Shown here: in pieces, positions 27,812 through 36,748 of the stretch
Numbering within the stretch: position 1 is the stretch's first letter
How the letters are laid out: each line of letters starts with the position of its first letter
DNA from: Shewanella putrefaciens
GTDB taxonomy: Bacteria > Pseudomonadota > Gammaproteobacteria > Enterobacterales > Shewanellaceae
DNA: 64,000 nt
Assembly: GCF_016406325.1 (NCBI RefSeq)
Contig: NZ_CP066370.1
Coordinates: 3,906,001-3,970,000 of the forward strand
Direction: 5' to 3'
Notes under the pieces: model-generated
Databases searched by the model: none
Told to the model about the DNA's origin: nothing
Seen by the model: only the letters and a program-made list of their open reading frames with translations
Translations under genes and position numbers: made by a program

Positions 27812-30454
27812 GTGAGTATCATGTTTAAGGATGAAGATGAAACTACGCAATCGTCGACTCTTAGGGTTGAACGCTTAAAAAAAAGAATTATCCGCTTAAA
27901 ATATTTAGCGCATAAGTATAAGCGTGCCGAAATCATCCAGAATGCCCTACTTGAGTTATCGAATATCGCGACTCAAGTTTCCTCATTAGAAGAATTCTAT
28001 GTAGGTGTACATCAACACTTAAAACAACTGATCTCCGCTGACAACTTTTTTATCGCTACTCTCGATGTCGCTTCAGGCACAATCGCTGTTCCTTTTTTTG
28101 CCGATGAAAAAGATGCTCATCCCGCACAACTTTATCCAGAGGAATCACTCTCTACTTTATTGCAGCAGGGATTAACAGGGTACGTATTCAGAACGGGTAG
28201 AGCACTCCTGTGTGACAATGATAAAGTTGATGAACTCATCGCGGCAGGTGAGATAGTGAACCTAGGTTCACCCTGCCACCTATGGCTCGGAGTGCCCATT
28301 AAACACGATGGTATAATGACTGGTGTATTAGTCGTACAAACCTATGATACAAATGTAAATTATGGTGATATTGAAGTCGAATTAATGACGTTTATTTGCC
28401 ACCATATTGCCGGCGTAATGGAAAGGCTTAAACATCAAGAACAGTTAGAGCAGGCTATACAACAGCGCACCAAAGAACTTAGCCAAGCCTACGATAAACT
28501 CAAGCAAGAAGTATATGAAAGGCGCAGAGCTGAACGTCTACAAAAATCGTTGTTTGAAATAGCAGAACTTGCCAGTTCTGGCACGGACACCCCTGACTTT
28601 TACTCTCAACTACATAATGTTATTCGCCATTTAATACCCGCGAATAACTGCTATATTGCCTTACTCAATGAAGAAGAAACCCATCTCACCTTCCCTTTTT
28701 ATGTATCACAACTAGGTAATAAGCATCCAGGAACTCGTCCACTACAAGATGGACTCACTGAATATGTGCTCAAACATAAACGCCCACTATTACTAGACCA
28801 AAATGATATTAATACCCTGATTACCAGTGGCGAGATCTATACCCAAGCACCCTCGTTAAACCACACACAGACGATGCATCAATGGATAGGTATTCCACTC
28901 TTTATCCATGATCAAGTCCGTGGCGCGCTAACCATTTATAGCTTTAGCATGACGCAGAATTATCAAATTAAGGATTTAGAGCTATTAACTTTCGTCTCAC
29001 AACATATTGGTGCGGCGATTGAGAAAAAGCTTTCAGCAGAATCACTCCGTCGCAGTTATGAAGAACTTGAAGAAAAAGTCATCGCCAGAACAAAAGATTT
29101 AGCCGAGCTGAATAAAGACCTTGAGAAAGAGATCCTCCAACGTCGTAGTATGGAAGCAAAATTAGTTCACGATGCAAAGCACGATGCGCTTACGGGCCTC
29201 CCTAATCGTGCCATGTTTATGGAACGCTTAAATCAAGCAATCAAGCATGTTAGGCGCCACAGCCTCGAACAATTTGCCTTATTGTTTATCGATCTCGACC
29301 GCTTTAAACAGATAAACGACACTCTGGGCCATCTTGAAGGCGACCGATTCTTAATCGAAACAGCAAGTCGCCTGAGATCCTGTATTCGCGATAACGATAC
29401 CTTAGCCAGACTCGGTGGTGACGAGTTTGTTATTCTACTCGATAGCATTAACAGTATTAATGATGCCAAAGATATATCCGAACGAGTCATCCAAACCATT
29501 TCTCAATCTTACAAACTAGGCTCAGTAGAATTTAACTCTGGTGCCAGTATTGGCATAACTGTCAGTGGTAATCATAAATTCGATACCAGTGAATCTATGT
29601 TGCGCAATGCAGATATGGCTATGTATCAAGCAAAGGCAAATGGCAAAGGTTGCTATGTTATTTTTGACGATAGTTCGTCACAACAAGCTATGCAAGATGC
29701 GGCATTTGAAAATGACTTTAGACGAGCATTGCAGCAATCTGAGCTACAACTGAATTATCTCCCTATTGTGGACTTAAATACTCAAGAAGTTTATGCATTA
29801 GAAAGCTGCCTATTTTGGGAGCATCCCCTACGAGGTACGGTACAACAGGAGCAGCTTAATGCCCTTGCTGAGCAAACGAATCTTATTGTAGAGCTAGATA
29901 AATACACCTTAGCAGCCGTGAATAGAACCTATCCACAATTACTTAGAAGCTATGGAGATAAACTTAATCTGCATGTGATGCTATCTAGCCAACATATAAA
30001 GCATAAGCATGTACTTCGTAGTCTAAAAAATGTTCTCAAGCAAACTCAACTTAATCTAAGTCGTTTATGGTTATTCTTTAGTGAAAAGGCATTAGTTCAG
30101 GAAACTGAAAACCATATTAATGGTTTTGAACTACTTGATAAACTTGGCGTTAATCTTGGAATAAGCCACTATGGCAGTGGTCATAGCGCACTAAACAACC
30201 TGCTATTTTTACCCATAAAAGGGTTAAAACTCGATGCCAATATCACCCAACAGCTAGTGGATGAACAACACATTAAGTTGATATCTGCCTATCAAAAAGC
30301 GGCGTCAACATTAGGATTACAAACCTTTGTAGATGGGATTAAAAGCCAAGAACAAATCCGCATATTTAGCTCATTGGGTTATCAGTTTGGCCAAGGAATA
30401 GCCTTAGCTGAAACCTTTTCGCTAGCGGATAATCAGCAACAAGATTGTGCTTAA
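27812..30454 (+). CDS. GAF-GAF-GGDEF-EAL-like signalling protein (probable diguanylate cyclase)
   Basis: An 880-residue cytoplasmic protein without membrane helices. A short coiled N-terminus leads into two GAF-type sensor domains (about 45-205 and 240-405), each followed by a coiled linker (EQAIQQRTKELSQAYDKL; EEKVIARTKDLAELNKDL), then GGDEF with an intact active site RLGGDEFVIL (about 535) and an intact inhibitory I-site RDND five residues upstream, then an EAL-like domain whose signature is lost (ESC where EAL is expected, about 662). It is predicted to make c-di-GMP with product feedback and not to degrade it. The start is GTG 27812 or ATG 27821. Proximity to the bpf operon suggests, without proof, that it feeds BpfD. 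Confidence 0.85.
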   Translation: MSIMFKDEDETTQSSTLRVERLKKRIIRLKYLAHKYKRAEIIQNALLELSNIATQVSSLEEFYVGVHQHLKQLISADNFFIATLDVASGTIAVPFFADEKDAHPAQLYPEESLSTLLQQGLTGYVFRTGRALLCDNDKVDELIAAGEIVNLGSPCHLWLGVPIKHDGIMTGVLVVQTYDTNVNYGDIEVELMTFICHHIAGVMERLKHQEQLEQAIQQRTKELSQAYDKLKQEVYERRRAERLQKSLFEIAELASSGTDTPDFYSQLHNVIRHLIPANNCYIALLNEEETHLTFPFYVSQLGNKHPGTRPLQDGLTEYVLKHKRPLLLDQNDINTLITSGEIYTQAPSLNHTQTMHQWIGIPLFIHDQVRGALTIYSFSMTQNYQIKDLELLTFVSQHIGAAIEKKLSAESLRRSYEELEEKVIARTKDLAELNKDLEKEILQRRSMEAKLVHDAKHDALTGLPNRAMFMERLNQAIKHVRRHSLEQFALLFIDLDRFKQINDTLGHLEGDRFLIETASRLRSCIRDNDTLARLGGDEFVILLDSINSINDAKDISERVIQTISQSYKLGSVEFNSGASIGITVSGNHKFDTSESMLRNADMAMYQAKANGKGCYVIFDDSSSQQAMQDAAFENDFRRALQQSELQLNYLPIVDLNTQEVYALESCLFWEHPLRGTVQQEQLNALAEQTNLIVELDKYTLAAVNRTYPQLLRSYGDKLNLHVMLSSQHIKHKHVLRSLKNVLKQTQLNLSRLWLFFSEKALVQETENHINGFELLDKLGVNLGISHYGSGHSALNNLLFLPIKGLKLDANITQQLVDEQHIKLISAYQKAASTLGLQTFVDGIKSQEQIRIFSSLGYQFGQGIALAETFSLADNQQQDCA

Positions 30455-30490
30455 ACATGTACGATAACAACAAATCGATATAGCGTGCGC

Positions 30491-32503
30491 TCACTTTTTA
30501 AACATATCCCTTAGATTAGCAATGTGGCTTCGCCCCGTTTGTATGCGCTCTTGCTCTGTTTGCTGTGGTTTACGATTTTCCCACACAAGGTCATCTTGTG
30601 GTAATTCCAACAAGAAGCGACTCGGCTCGCAACGCATAGTTTCACCAAACTGGCGCCTTTCACGGCAAAGCGTAAACCAAAGCTCACGTTGAGCTCGGGT
30701 GATACCCACATACGCCAAACGACGCTCCTCATCGATATTGTCTTCATCTATGCTGGTTTGATGGGGCAAGATCCGCTCCTCTACGCCAACCATAAATACA
30801 TAGGGAAACTCTAAGCCCTTTGAAGCATGCAAAGTCATCAACTGAACCTGATCACCCCCCTCATCCTCACTATTACGCTCCATCATATCCCTAAGCGTTA
30901 GTCGATTAACCACATCGGGTAAGGTCATAGGTTCATCAAGCTCATCGCCAGCAAGCATCTCTGTGACCCAACGATACAACTCTGAGATATTTTTCATCCG
31001 CATTTCAGCGGCCTTAGCACTGGTGCTAGTTTCATATAGATAATCTTCGTAATTGATTTTACGAATTAATTGCTTCACCGCCTCTACAGGCTCACCGCGC
31101 TGTGCTTGATCGCCTGTTTCCACGATAAAACGCCCAAACTGATACAAAGATGACATAGCCGCTGGCGGAAGATGGTGATTGAGTTCAGGCTCAAAAATCG
31201 CCGCAAACATAGATATATGCTTTTCATTCGCAAAATGACCTAGACGCTCTAATGTCGACGGACCTATGCCACGTTTGGGTAAGTTAACAATACGCAGGAA
31301 AGCATTATCGTCGTCAGGATTCACCACTAGCTTTAGATAGCCCATGATGTCCTTAATTTCAGCGCGAGCGAAAAATGAAGTACCACCACTCAATTTATAA
31401 GGAATACGGTTCGTCATCAGTGCTCGCTCAAGCAAGCGTGACTGATGATTGCCTCGATACAAAATCGCATAATCGCCAAACTGAGTACGGCCAACAAACT
31501 TATGTCGCACTATTTCTGCAACGACACGTTCAGCCTCCTGCTCTTCATTAGCAGCAAATAACACTCGTAGCGGCTCGCCATAGGCAAGTTCGCTAAATAG
31601 CGCTTTATCATAAACGTGGGGATTATTCGCAATCAGAATGTTGGCAGCCCGTAAAATCCGCTGACTAGAACGGTAATTTTGTTCTAACTTAATTAACTTA
31701 AGTTTAGGAAAATCAGTACCTAACAATACAAGGTTTTGTGGTTTAGCGCCACGCCATGAGTAGATAGATTGATCATCATCCCCCACTACAGTAAAACGAG
31801 CACGCTCGCCTACAAGTAGTTTCACCATCTCATATTGGCTAGTGTTGGTATCTTGGTATTCATCCACCAGCAAGTATTGGATCTTAGTTTGCCAACGAGT
31901 CCGAACCTCTTCGTTGTGCCTCAATAACAGGGTAGGCAATAGAATTAAATCATCGAAATCCAAAGCATTATAAGCTTTCATATGTTGAGCATAGCGCTGG
32001 TAAAGCATGGCAAATAAATGCTGCTGCTCATCTTGAGCGATTTTGCGCGCCTGCTCCGGGATAATTAAGCCGCCCTTCCAGTTTGAAATGGTACTCGCAA
32101 GCGACTTAAGTAAATCTTTATCTTCATCTAACTCGTCTTGGGTTAACTCTTTGAGTAAGGCCAAGGTATCTTGATCATCAAACAACGAAAATCCGGGCTT
32201 TAAACCCAATACCTTATGCTCACGCTTAATGATCTCAAGTCCAAGGGTATGAAACGTCGAAATCCATAATCCTCTCGCTTCCTTACGCCCCATCGACTGA
32301 GCAATTCGCTCTTTCATCTCGCGTGCGGCTTTATTGGTGAAGGTCACCGCCGCAATATTGCGCGCCTTATAACCACACTTTTCGACCAAATAAGCGATTT
32401 TATTGATAATTACGCGCGTTTTACCACTGCCCGCACCCGCCAACACAAGGCACGGGCCAGAAACATAATGAACAGCATCATTTTGGGCAGGATTGAGTTT
32501 CAT
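30491..32503 (-). CDS. rep: ATP-dependent DNA helicase Rep (UvrD/PcrA superfamily 1)
   Basis: 3'-5' helicase that clears proteins ahead of replication forks. With the ATG at 32503 the protein is 670 residues (E. coli Rep 673) and starts [21 protein letters not shown] longer reading from TTG 32524 adds seven non-conserved residues. Motifs: Walker A AGAGSGKT (22-29), [42 protein letters not shown] and [10 protein letters not shown]. It is convergent with the GGDEF gene and divergent from ubiK. In E. coli rep is also near ilvYC. Confidence 0.96.
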   Translation of the reverse strand: MKLNPAQNDAVHYVSGPCLVLAGAGSGKTRVIINKIAYLVEKCGYKARNIAAVTFTNKAAREMKERIAQSMGRKEARGLWISTFHTLGLEIIKREHKVLGLKPGFSLFDDQDTLALLKELTQDELDEDKDLLKSLASTISNWKGGLIIPEQARKIAQDEQQHLFAMLYQRYAQHMKAYNALDFDDLILLPTLLLRHNEEVRTRWQTKIQYLLVDEYQDTNTSQYEMVKLLVGERARFTVVGDDDQSIYSWRGAKPQNLVLLGTDFPKLKLIKLEQNYRSSQRILRAANILIANNPHVYDKALFSELAYGEPLRVLFAANEEQEAERVVAEIVRHKFVGRTQFGDYAILYRGNHQSRLLERALMTNRIPYKLSGGTSFFARAEIKDIMGYLKLVVNPDDDNAFLRIVNLPKRGIGPSTLERLGHFANEKHISMFAAIFEPELNHHLPPAAMSSLYQFGRFIVETGDQAQRGEPVEAVKQLIRKINYEDYLYETSTSAKAAEMRMKNISELYRWVTEMLAGDELDEPMTLPDVVNRLTLRDMMERNSEDEGGDQVQLMTLHASKGLEFPYVFMVGVEERILPHQTSIDEDNIDEERRLAYVGITRAQRELWFTLCRERRQFGETMRCEPSRFLLELPQDDLVWENRKPQQTEQERIQTGRSHIANLRDMFKK

Positions 32504-32711
32504 CTTTGCGCAACATCCAAACAAGTCTACTTAAAGGGATGGGATCATAGCAGAATCAGCCGTTTTAAGGCTAACAAATCCCCGTCTTGGACTAAGGCAG
32601 ACCTAATCTATATCCCAACATCGACCAGCTAAAGTGCCCACGTGTCTACTTTACTTTTGAAACCTAACATACTGAGTTACAATCGAGCCATTCAGTGAAA
32701 AGGCGGACAAG

Positions 32712-32969
32712 ATGATGATCAATCCAAAGAAAATCGAAGAAATGGCGAAACAGCTGAGTGACAGTTTACCCAGTGGTCTAAAGCAATTTGCTGGTGAATT
32801 TGAAGAACGCAGCAAGCAAGTACTGCAAAATCAACTGCTCAAGTTGGATATGGTGTCCCGCGAAGAATTTGATGTACAGCAGCATGTGCTATTAAAGACC
32901 CGTGAAAAGTTAGAAGCCCTGCAAGCGCAAGTGAATGAGTTAGAAAAAAAACTCAACGCCACTGATTAA
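32712..32969 (+). CDS. ubiK: Ubiquinone biosynthesis accessory factor UbiK (YqiC, BMFP family)
   Basis: An 85-residue protein with an amphipathic N-terminal half (INPKKIEEMAKQLSDSLPSGLKQF) and a C-terminal coiled coil (KTREKLEALQAQVNELEKKL), the BMFP family pattern. E. coli UbiK binds UbiJ and supports the aerobic ubiquinone-synthesis complex. AGGCGG upstream fits ATG 32712 or 32715. A single-gene unit with a terminator at 32991-33026. Confidence 0.88.
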   Translation: MMINPKKIEEMAKQLSDSLPSGLKQFAGEFEERSKQVLQNQLLKLDMVSREEFDVQQHVLLKTREKLEALQAQVNELEKKLNATD

Positions 32970-32990
32970 CAACCGTTATAACATTTATTA

Positions 32991-33026
32991 AAAAAGCACA
33001 GATAGCCAAATGCGACTGTGCTTTTT
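32991..33026 (+). terminator. Intrinsic terminator after ubiK
   Basis: AAAAAGCACAG and CTGTGCTTTTT form an 11-bp stem ending in a T run, 22 nt after the ubiK stop. The A/T ends allow action on either strand. Confidence 0.75.
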
Positions 33027-33173
33027 AGTTTAATGCTGAGTCTGCTCGGTCATGTTGGGGGATTAATGCAGCAACTTGCCAATTATATCCTTGCTATTCA
33101 AGGTAACTGAATTGCAGCACAATTTAACGGATGAGTTCTAAATCACTTGGGCTAAATCCTCAATACAAGGAAG

Positions 33174-33530
33174 ATGGTACTCTCAATGGAAATGACAACA
33201 TATGATATGAGTACATGGGAAAATATAGCGAGTTGGGTATTGCTACTGCTGGGCGGTCTTCCCTTACTTATCTACCCATTTGTCGTATTTGCAAACCTGA
33301 TGCTACTCGCTGGCCATAAAAGCACATATAAACCACCGCTATTTAATCGGCTCATGAACCAAGGCTTTATTTGGGGGAGCTTCATCTATCCTGCTATCTA
33401 TATTCCCCTCTATAAGATAGCGATTCAATTACAGTCAAACCAAACACTTATCTATGCAGCTTTACCTGTTGCCTACCTTGTACTACTCGCAGTTTGCTTC
33501 CGCTATATGAATGCCCCATTAAAACCTTGA
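33174..33530 (+). CDS. Small integral membrane protein of unknown function
   Basis: I do not recognise this 118-residue protein. It has about three membrane helices (residues about 19-47, 68-84 and 92-110) separated by short polar loops such as GHKSTYKPPLFNRLMNQ. AAGGAAG lies directly before the ATG at 33174; a second ATG at 33186 is possible. It lies just upstream of nnrS on the same strand, with a promoter-like segment between them, so any functional link is only suggested by position. Confidence 0.6.
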   Translation: MVLSMEMTTYDMSTWENIASWVLLLLGGLPLLIYPFVVFANLMLLAGHKSTYKPPLFNRLMNQGFIWGSFIYPAIYIPLYKIAIQLQSNQTLIYAALPVAYLVLLAVCFRYMNAPLKP

Positions 33531-33597
33531 TGATTTCACTTCGCCCCTTTGCTGAATGTCCGCGATGAGACCTTGGTTCCAAAACCTAAGATACGGT

Positions 33598-33649
33598 TTG
33601 AATTACACACAATTTCAGCCTAATATAAAAAGCATATCAAATACACCTT
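33598..33649 (+). promoter_or_regulatory. nnrS promoter with NsrR-like operator
   Basis: TTGAAT (33598-33603), 17 bp, TAATAT (33621-33626) is a plausible sigma70 promoter. Directly after the -10, 33627-33649 resembles the NsrR consensus (two 11-bp half sites around one base): the right half AAATACACCTT matches AAATRCANCTT fully and the left half matches 8 of 11. NsrR is the nitric-oxide-sensing repressor known to control nnrS-type genes, so NO induction of nnrS-nrfA is inferred. Confidence 0.5.
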
Positions 33650-33692
33650 AAGTGTATTGCCATTGAGCAGCCCCGCCACTAGGTTAATGACT

Positions 33693-34904
33693 ATGCTAAA
33701 TATTGATGATCCTAAACAAACCGAACGTACTCATGCACTGTGGCGCTTAGGCTTTAGACCTTTTTTTCTTGGAGGCGCTATCATTGCTGCGCTATACATT
33801 CCACTATGGCTGTTGACTTGGTTTACTCCCCAATATAGCTTTTTTGCCCCCTCCTTTTGGGCCAATATATTGCCACTATGGTGGCATCCACATGAAATGT
33901 TGTTCGGTTTTGCTATGGCAATTGTGTGTGGTTTTTTACTGACCGCCGTCCAAAACTGGACCAATCAACCCACATTAAAGGGATGGCCACTGGCGCTAAC
34001 CTTTAGCTGCTGGTTACTGGCGCGATTGTTACTCTTACTCCCAATGCAAATTCCGTTAATCTTGCCAGCCTTGTTTGATTCTTTGTTCCTTGGCATGGCA
34101 AGTTTCACCCTCTGGCGCTGTATCTATAAGGTGAAGCAATGGCGTAATATTGGCTTTCCGATCATGTTATTTGCAGCACTCGTGATTAATAATGTCAGCT
34201 ACTATGCGCTGTTTGAACGAGACTTTATTCTTGCTAATCAGATCTGGCAGGCGATGTTGTGGTGGTTAGCCTTACTCATTACCATAGTGGCCGGACGCGT
34301 TATTCCCTTCTTTACCGCGATGCGCATCAAAGCAACTAAAGCAAACCCCTTGCCTTGGATTGAATATCCCCTGCTCCTCGCGATGATCTTGCTGGTTATT
34401 CAGGCACTAACTCATCTAATACCACAAGAAATTGAACGAAGCTTGCTACTCATCGCTGGACTACTGCAGCTTGTTCGGTTTGCACGCTGGCTGCCCCATA
34501 AAACACTGAAAGAACCCATGCTGTGGTCCTTACATATTGCTTACCTCATGCTACCAATCAGCCTGTTGGCCATGAGTTGGTATCTTGATAATGAATATGC
34601 CTATCGCAGTTTGCTTCACCTATTTGCCATTGGTTGTATGGCGACCTTGTGTCTTTCAATGATTTCTAGAGTGTCACTCGGACACACGAGCCGAAATATT
34701 TATGAAGGCCCGAAAATGATTTTGGCATTTATCTGCCTACCGTTAGCGGCACTGCTTAGGGCGCTAATGCCAATTTGGTTTCCGGCTCACACCCAAGTCT
34801 GGTTATGGTTGGCCGCCAGTTGCTGGTTTATCGCATTTGCACTATTTGTATGGCATTACCTGCCTATTCTCACCCGCCCCCGTATTGATGGGCGCCCAGG
34901 TTAA
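33693..34904 (+). CDS. nnrS: NnrS family heme/copper membrane protein (NO response)
   Basis: Polytopic inner-membrane protein that lowers toxicity of nitric oxide and its iron complexes. I place the start at ATG 33693 (403 residues), preceded by AGG 9 nt upstream and giving MLNIDDPKQTERTHALWRLGFRPFFLGG, the family N-terminus. A reading from TTG 33657 would overlap the NsrR-like site region. About 12 hydrophobic helices are visible; conserved elements include WHPHEMLFGFAMAIVCGFLLTAVQNWT, VAGRVIPFFTA and HLFAIGCMATL. It is followed by nrfA after 28 bp, so the two genes are probably cotranscribed. Confidence 0.9.
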   Translation: MLNIDDPKQTERTHALWRLGFRPFFLGGAIIAALYIPLWLLTWFTPQYSFFAPSFWANILPLWWHPHEMLFGFAMAIVCGFLLTAVQNWTNQPTLKGWPLALTFSCWLLARLLLLLPMQIPLILPALFDSLFLGMASFTLWRCIYKVKQWRNIGFPIMLFAALVINNVSYYALFERDFILANQIWQAMLWWLALLITIVAGRVIPFFTAMRIKATKANPLPWIEYPLLLAMILLVIQALTHLIPQEIERSLLLIAGLLQLVRFARWLPHKTLKEPMLWSLHIAYLMLPISLLAMSWYLDNEYAYRSLLHLFAIGCMATLCLSMISRVSLGHTSRNIYEGPKMILAFICLPLAALLRALMPIWFPAHTQVWLWLAASCWFIAFALFVWHYLPILTRPRIDGRPG

Positions 34905-34932
34905 TATTGATGTTCTGACAAAAGGATACAAA

Positions 34933-36297
34933 GTGAAAATTTATTTAAAAACAGTCATATTACTCAAGCTGATTGGCTTTCTCGTTATTGCTACATGCAC
35001 ATCTGTAGCGGCTTCTGATACCAGCAATCAACAAAAATATCCTAATCAATATCAATCTTGGCAAGCCACATCTGAACAAGTTGAGCGCGAGGATATGCTC
35101 GCAAATTATCCTGCCAGTATCATACTCTGGGCAGGATCTTCCTATGCAAAAGAGTACCATAGCCCACGGGGACACCATTTCGCCGTTGCCGATGTGACAC
35201 AGACTTTACGTACAGGAGTGCCCCCTAAAGCGGGAGAGAAGGGCTTATCCGCCAGTTGCTGGACCTGTAAAACACCTGATGCACCCAGATTGATAGAACA
35301 ATTGGGATTTGAAGGGTACTCTGCCAAAAACTTTACCGATTTGGGCAAAGAGATCCAAAGTGTCGTCTATTGCAGCGATTGCCATGAGTCTGGTACACAG
35401 AAATTAGCCTTACCTCGCCCACATGCTCAAGATGCAATGGCCAAAGTTCACTTGCCATTCGATAAACAAGATAAAAATATGCAAGGCGCACAGGTGTGCG
35501 GTCAGTGTCATGTGACTTATTATTTCCGTCCAGAAAAAAGTAATGTCGTTAATATTCCTTGGATTTTTGGTAGTACCGCCGATGATATTGAAAAATATTA
35601 CGACACTCGCCGCTTTTTTGAATGGATCCACCCCATTTCAAAAACGCCCATACTCAAAGCACGTCATCCTGAGTTTGAGCACTGGAGTCGTAGTAAACAC
35701 GCCGAAGTCGGTGTCACTTGCATTACTTGCCATATGCCAACCCAGCAGGATGCAAAAGGTGTTGAATTTACGAGCCATAAAGTTGATAAAGCCTTACCGC
35801 ATTTTGATAGTAGCTGCAGCGGCTGCCATAGCAGTAAAACCAAAATCGAAACTAAACTCGCGGCGAATAAGTTAACCATTGAAACCAAAGCCCGCGAAGT
35901 GGAATCTTTACTCGTCAAGGCTCACTACGAAGCCAAAGCAGCATGGGATGCAGGCGCTAAATGGGAACAAATGAATGAACCCATAATGGCGATACGGCAC
36001 AGTCAATGGCGCTGGGATTTTGCCATGTCTTCACATGGCCTCTATGCCCATAATCCAGAGGAAGGTAAGCAGCTATTGGATAAAGCGATTGAACAAGCCA
36101 ACGATGCACGTAATCAACTCGCGAGTGTTTTAAAACACTTCAAAGTGACACAAGTCAGCTATCCAGATATCAGCACCAAAGAGAAAGCTCAACAAGCAAT
36201 TGGATTGGTTGAAGCTGATTTAATTAAAGAAAAACAAAAATTTATTGAAGATGAAGTCAATAAAAACTGGCATCCTGTTGCCAAATACGGTTATTAA
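34933..36297 (+). CDS. nrfA: Periplasmic cytochrome c nitrite reductase (ammonia-forming, pentaheme)
   Basis: Reduces nitrite (and NO) to ammonium with six electrons. GTG 34933 has AAAGGA 6 nt upstream and gives a 454-residue precursor with a signal peptide (about 1-27); a longer frame into nnrS is not needed. The five heme sites are CWTCK (109-113, the lysine-ligated catalytic heme), CSDCH (147-151), CGQCH (189-193), CITCH and CSGCH. CWTCK in place of CxxCH is diagnostic of NrfA. Family segments YHSPRGHHFAV, HPEFEHWSRSKHAEVGVTC and HSQWRWDFA are present. No nrfBCD genes adjoin, which is usual where the quinol dehydrogenase CymA donates electrons. Confidence 0.96.
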   Translation: MKIYLKTVILLKLIGFLVIATCTSVAASDTSNQQKYPNQYQSWQATSEQVEREDMLANYPASIILWAGSSYAKEYHSPRGHHFAVADVTQTLRTGVPPKAGEKGLSASCWTCKTPDAPRLIEQLGFEGYSAKNFTDLGKEIQSVVYCSDCHESGTQKLALPRPHAQDAMAKVHLPFDKQDKNMQGAQVCGQCHVTYYFRPEKSNVVNIPWIFGSTADDIEKYYDTRRFFEWIHPISKTPILKARHPEFEHWSRSKHAEVGVTCITCHMPTQQDAKGVEFTSHKVDKALPHFDSSCSGCHSSKTKIETKLAANKLTIETKAREVESLLVKAHYEAKAAWDAGAKWEQMNEPIMAIRHSQWRWDFAMSSHGLYAHNPEEGKQLLDKAIEQANDARNQLASVLKHFKVTQVSYPDISTKEKAQQAIGLVEADLIKEKQKFIEDEVNKNWHPVAKYGY

Positions 36298-36379
36298 ACT
36301 GTAATAAAGTCAATTAGTCATTCTTTCGCATCATGGAAGACACTTAAAGCGAAATGGATATTGGCAAGTCGGTAAAATG

Positions 36380-36410
36380 GTAATCCCTCAAGTGTCACTT
36401 GAGGGATTAC
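36380..36410 (+). terminator. Long hairpin terminator after nrfA
   Basis: GTAATCCCTCAAGTG and CACTTGAGGGATTAC are perfect 15-nt complements around one base, followed by AGATTTT. It starts about 80 nt beyond the nrfA stop. Confidence 0.7.
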
Positions 36411-36748
36411 AGATTTTAACTTTGCAGATGAACCGCTAAAATATCCACACCAATCTACTCACTCGGTTATCTATTCAAGAGCCAGTCACCTTTAAGTAAA
36501 TTTTCAAAATACTGCTACTCACATTAGAAAAGAAGATGACGACGAGGACAACCATCCCAAATGTCGGCAAAGCCTCCTCTTTTTCGGCCTAATCATTTAA
36601 ACAGTAGAGATAGTGTTAGTGGTCATTGCCATGATTTTGCCACTATTGATCAGCAACTTGCCCGCAACTTCTGGGGGCAAATCTGTTTTAATATCAGCCG
36701 CTAGCACAATTCAACCTAACGACCGCATTTCATAGGGAATGAAATTAC
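36411..36748. other. Gene-poor spacer between nrfA and creD
   Basis: No convincing gene. A 44-codon open stretch at about 36601-36735 encodes a hydrophobic run (MILPLLISNLPATSGGKS) but lacks a good ribosome site and resembles nothing I know. The creD promoter presumably lies here; no clear consensus is seen. Confidence 0.4.
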
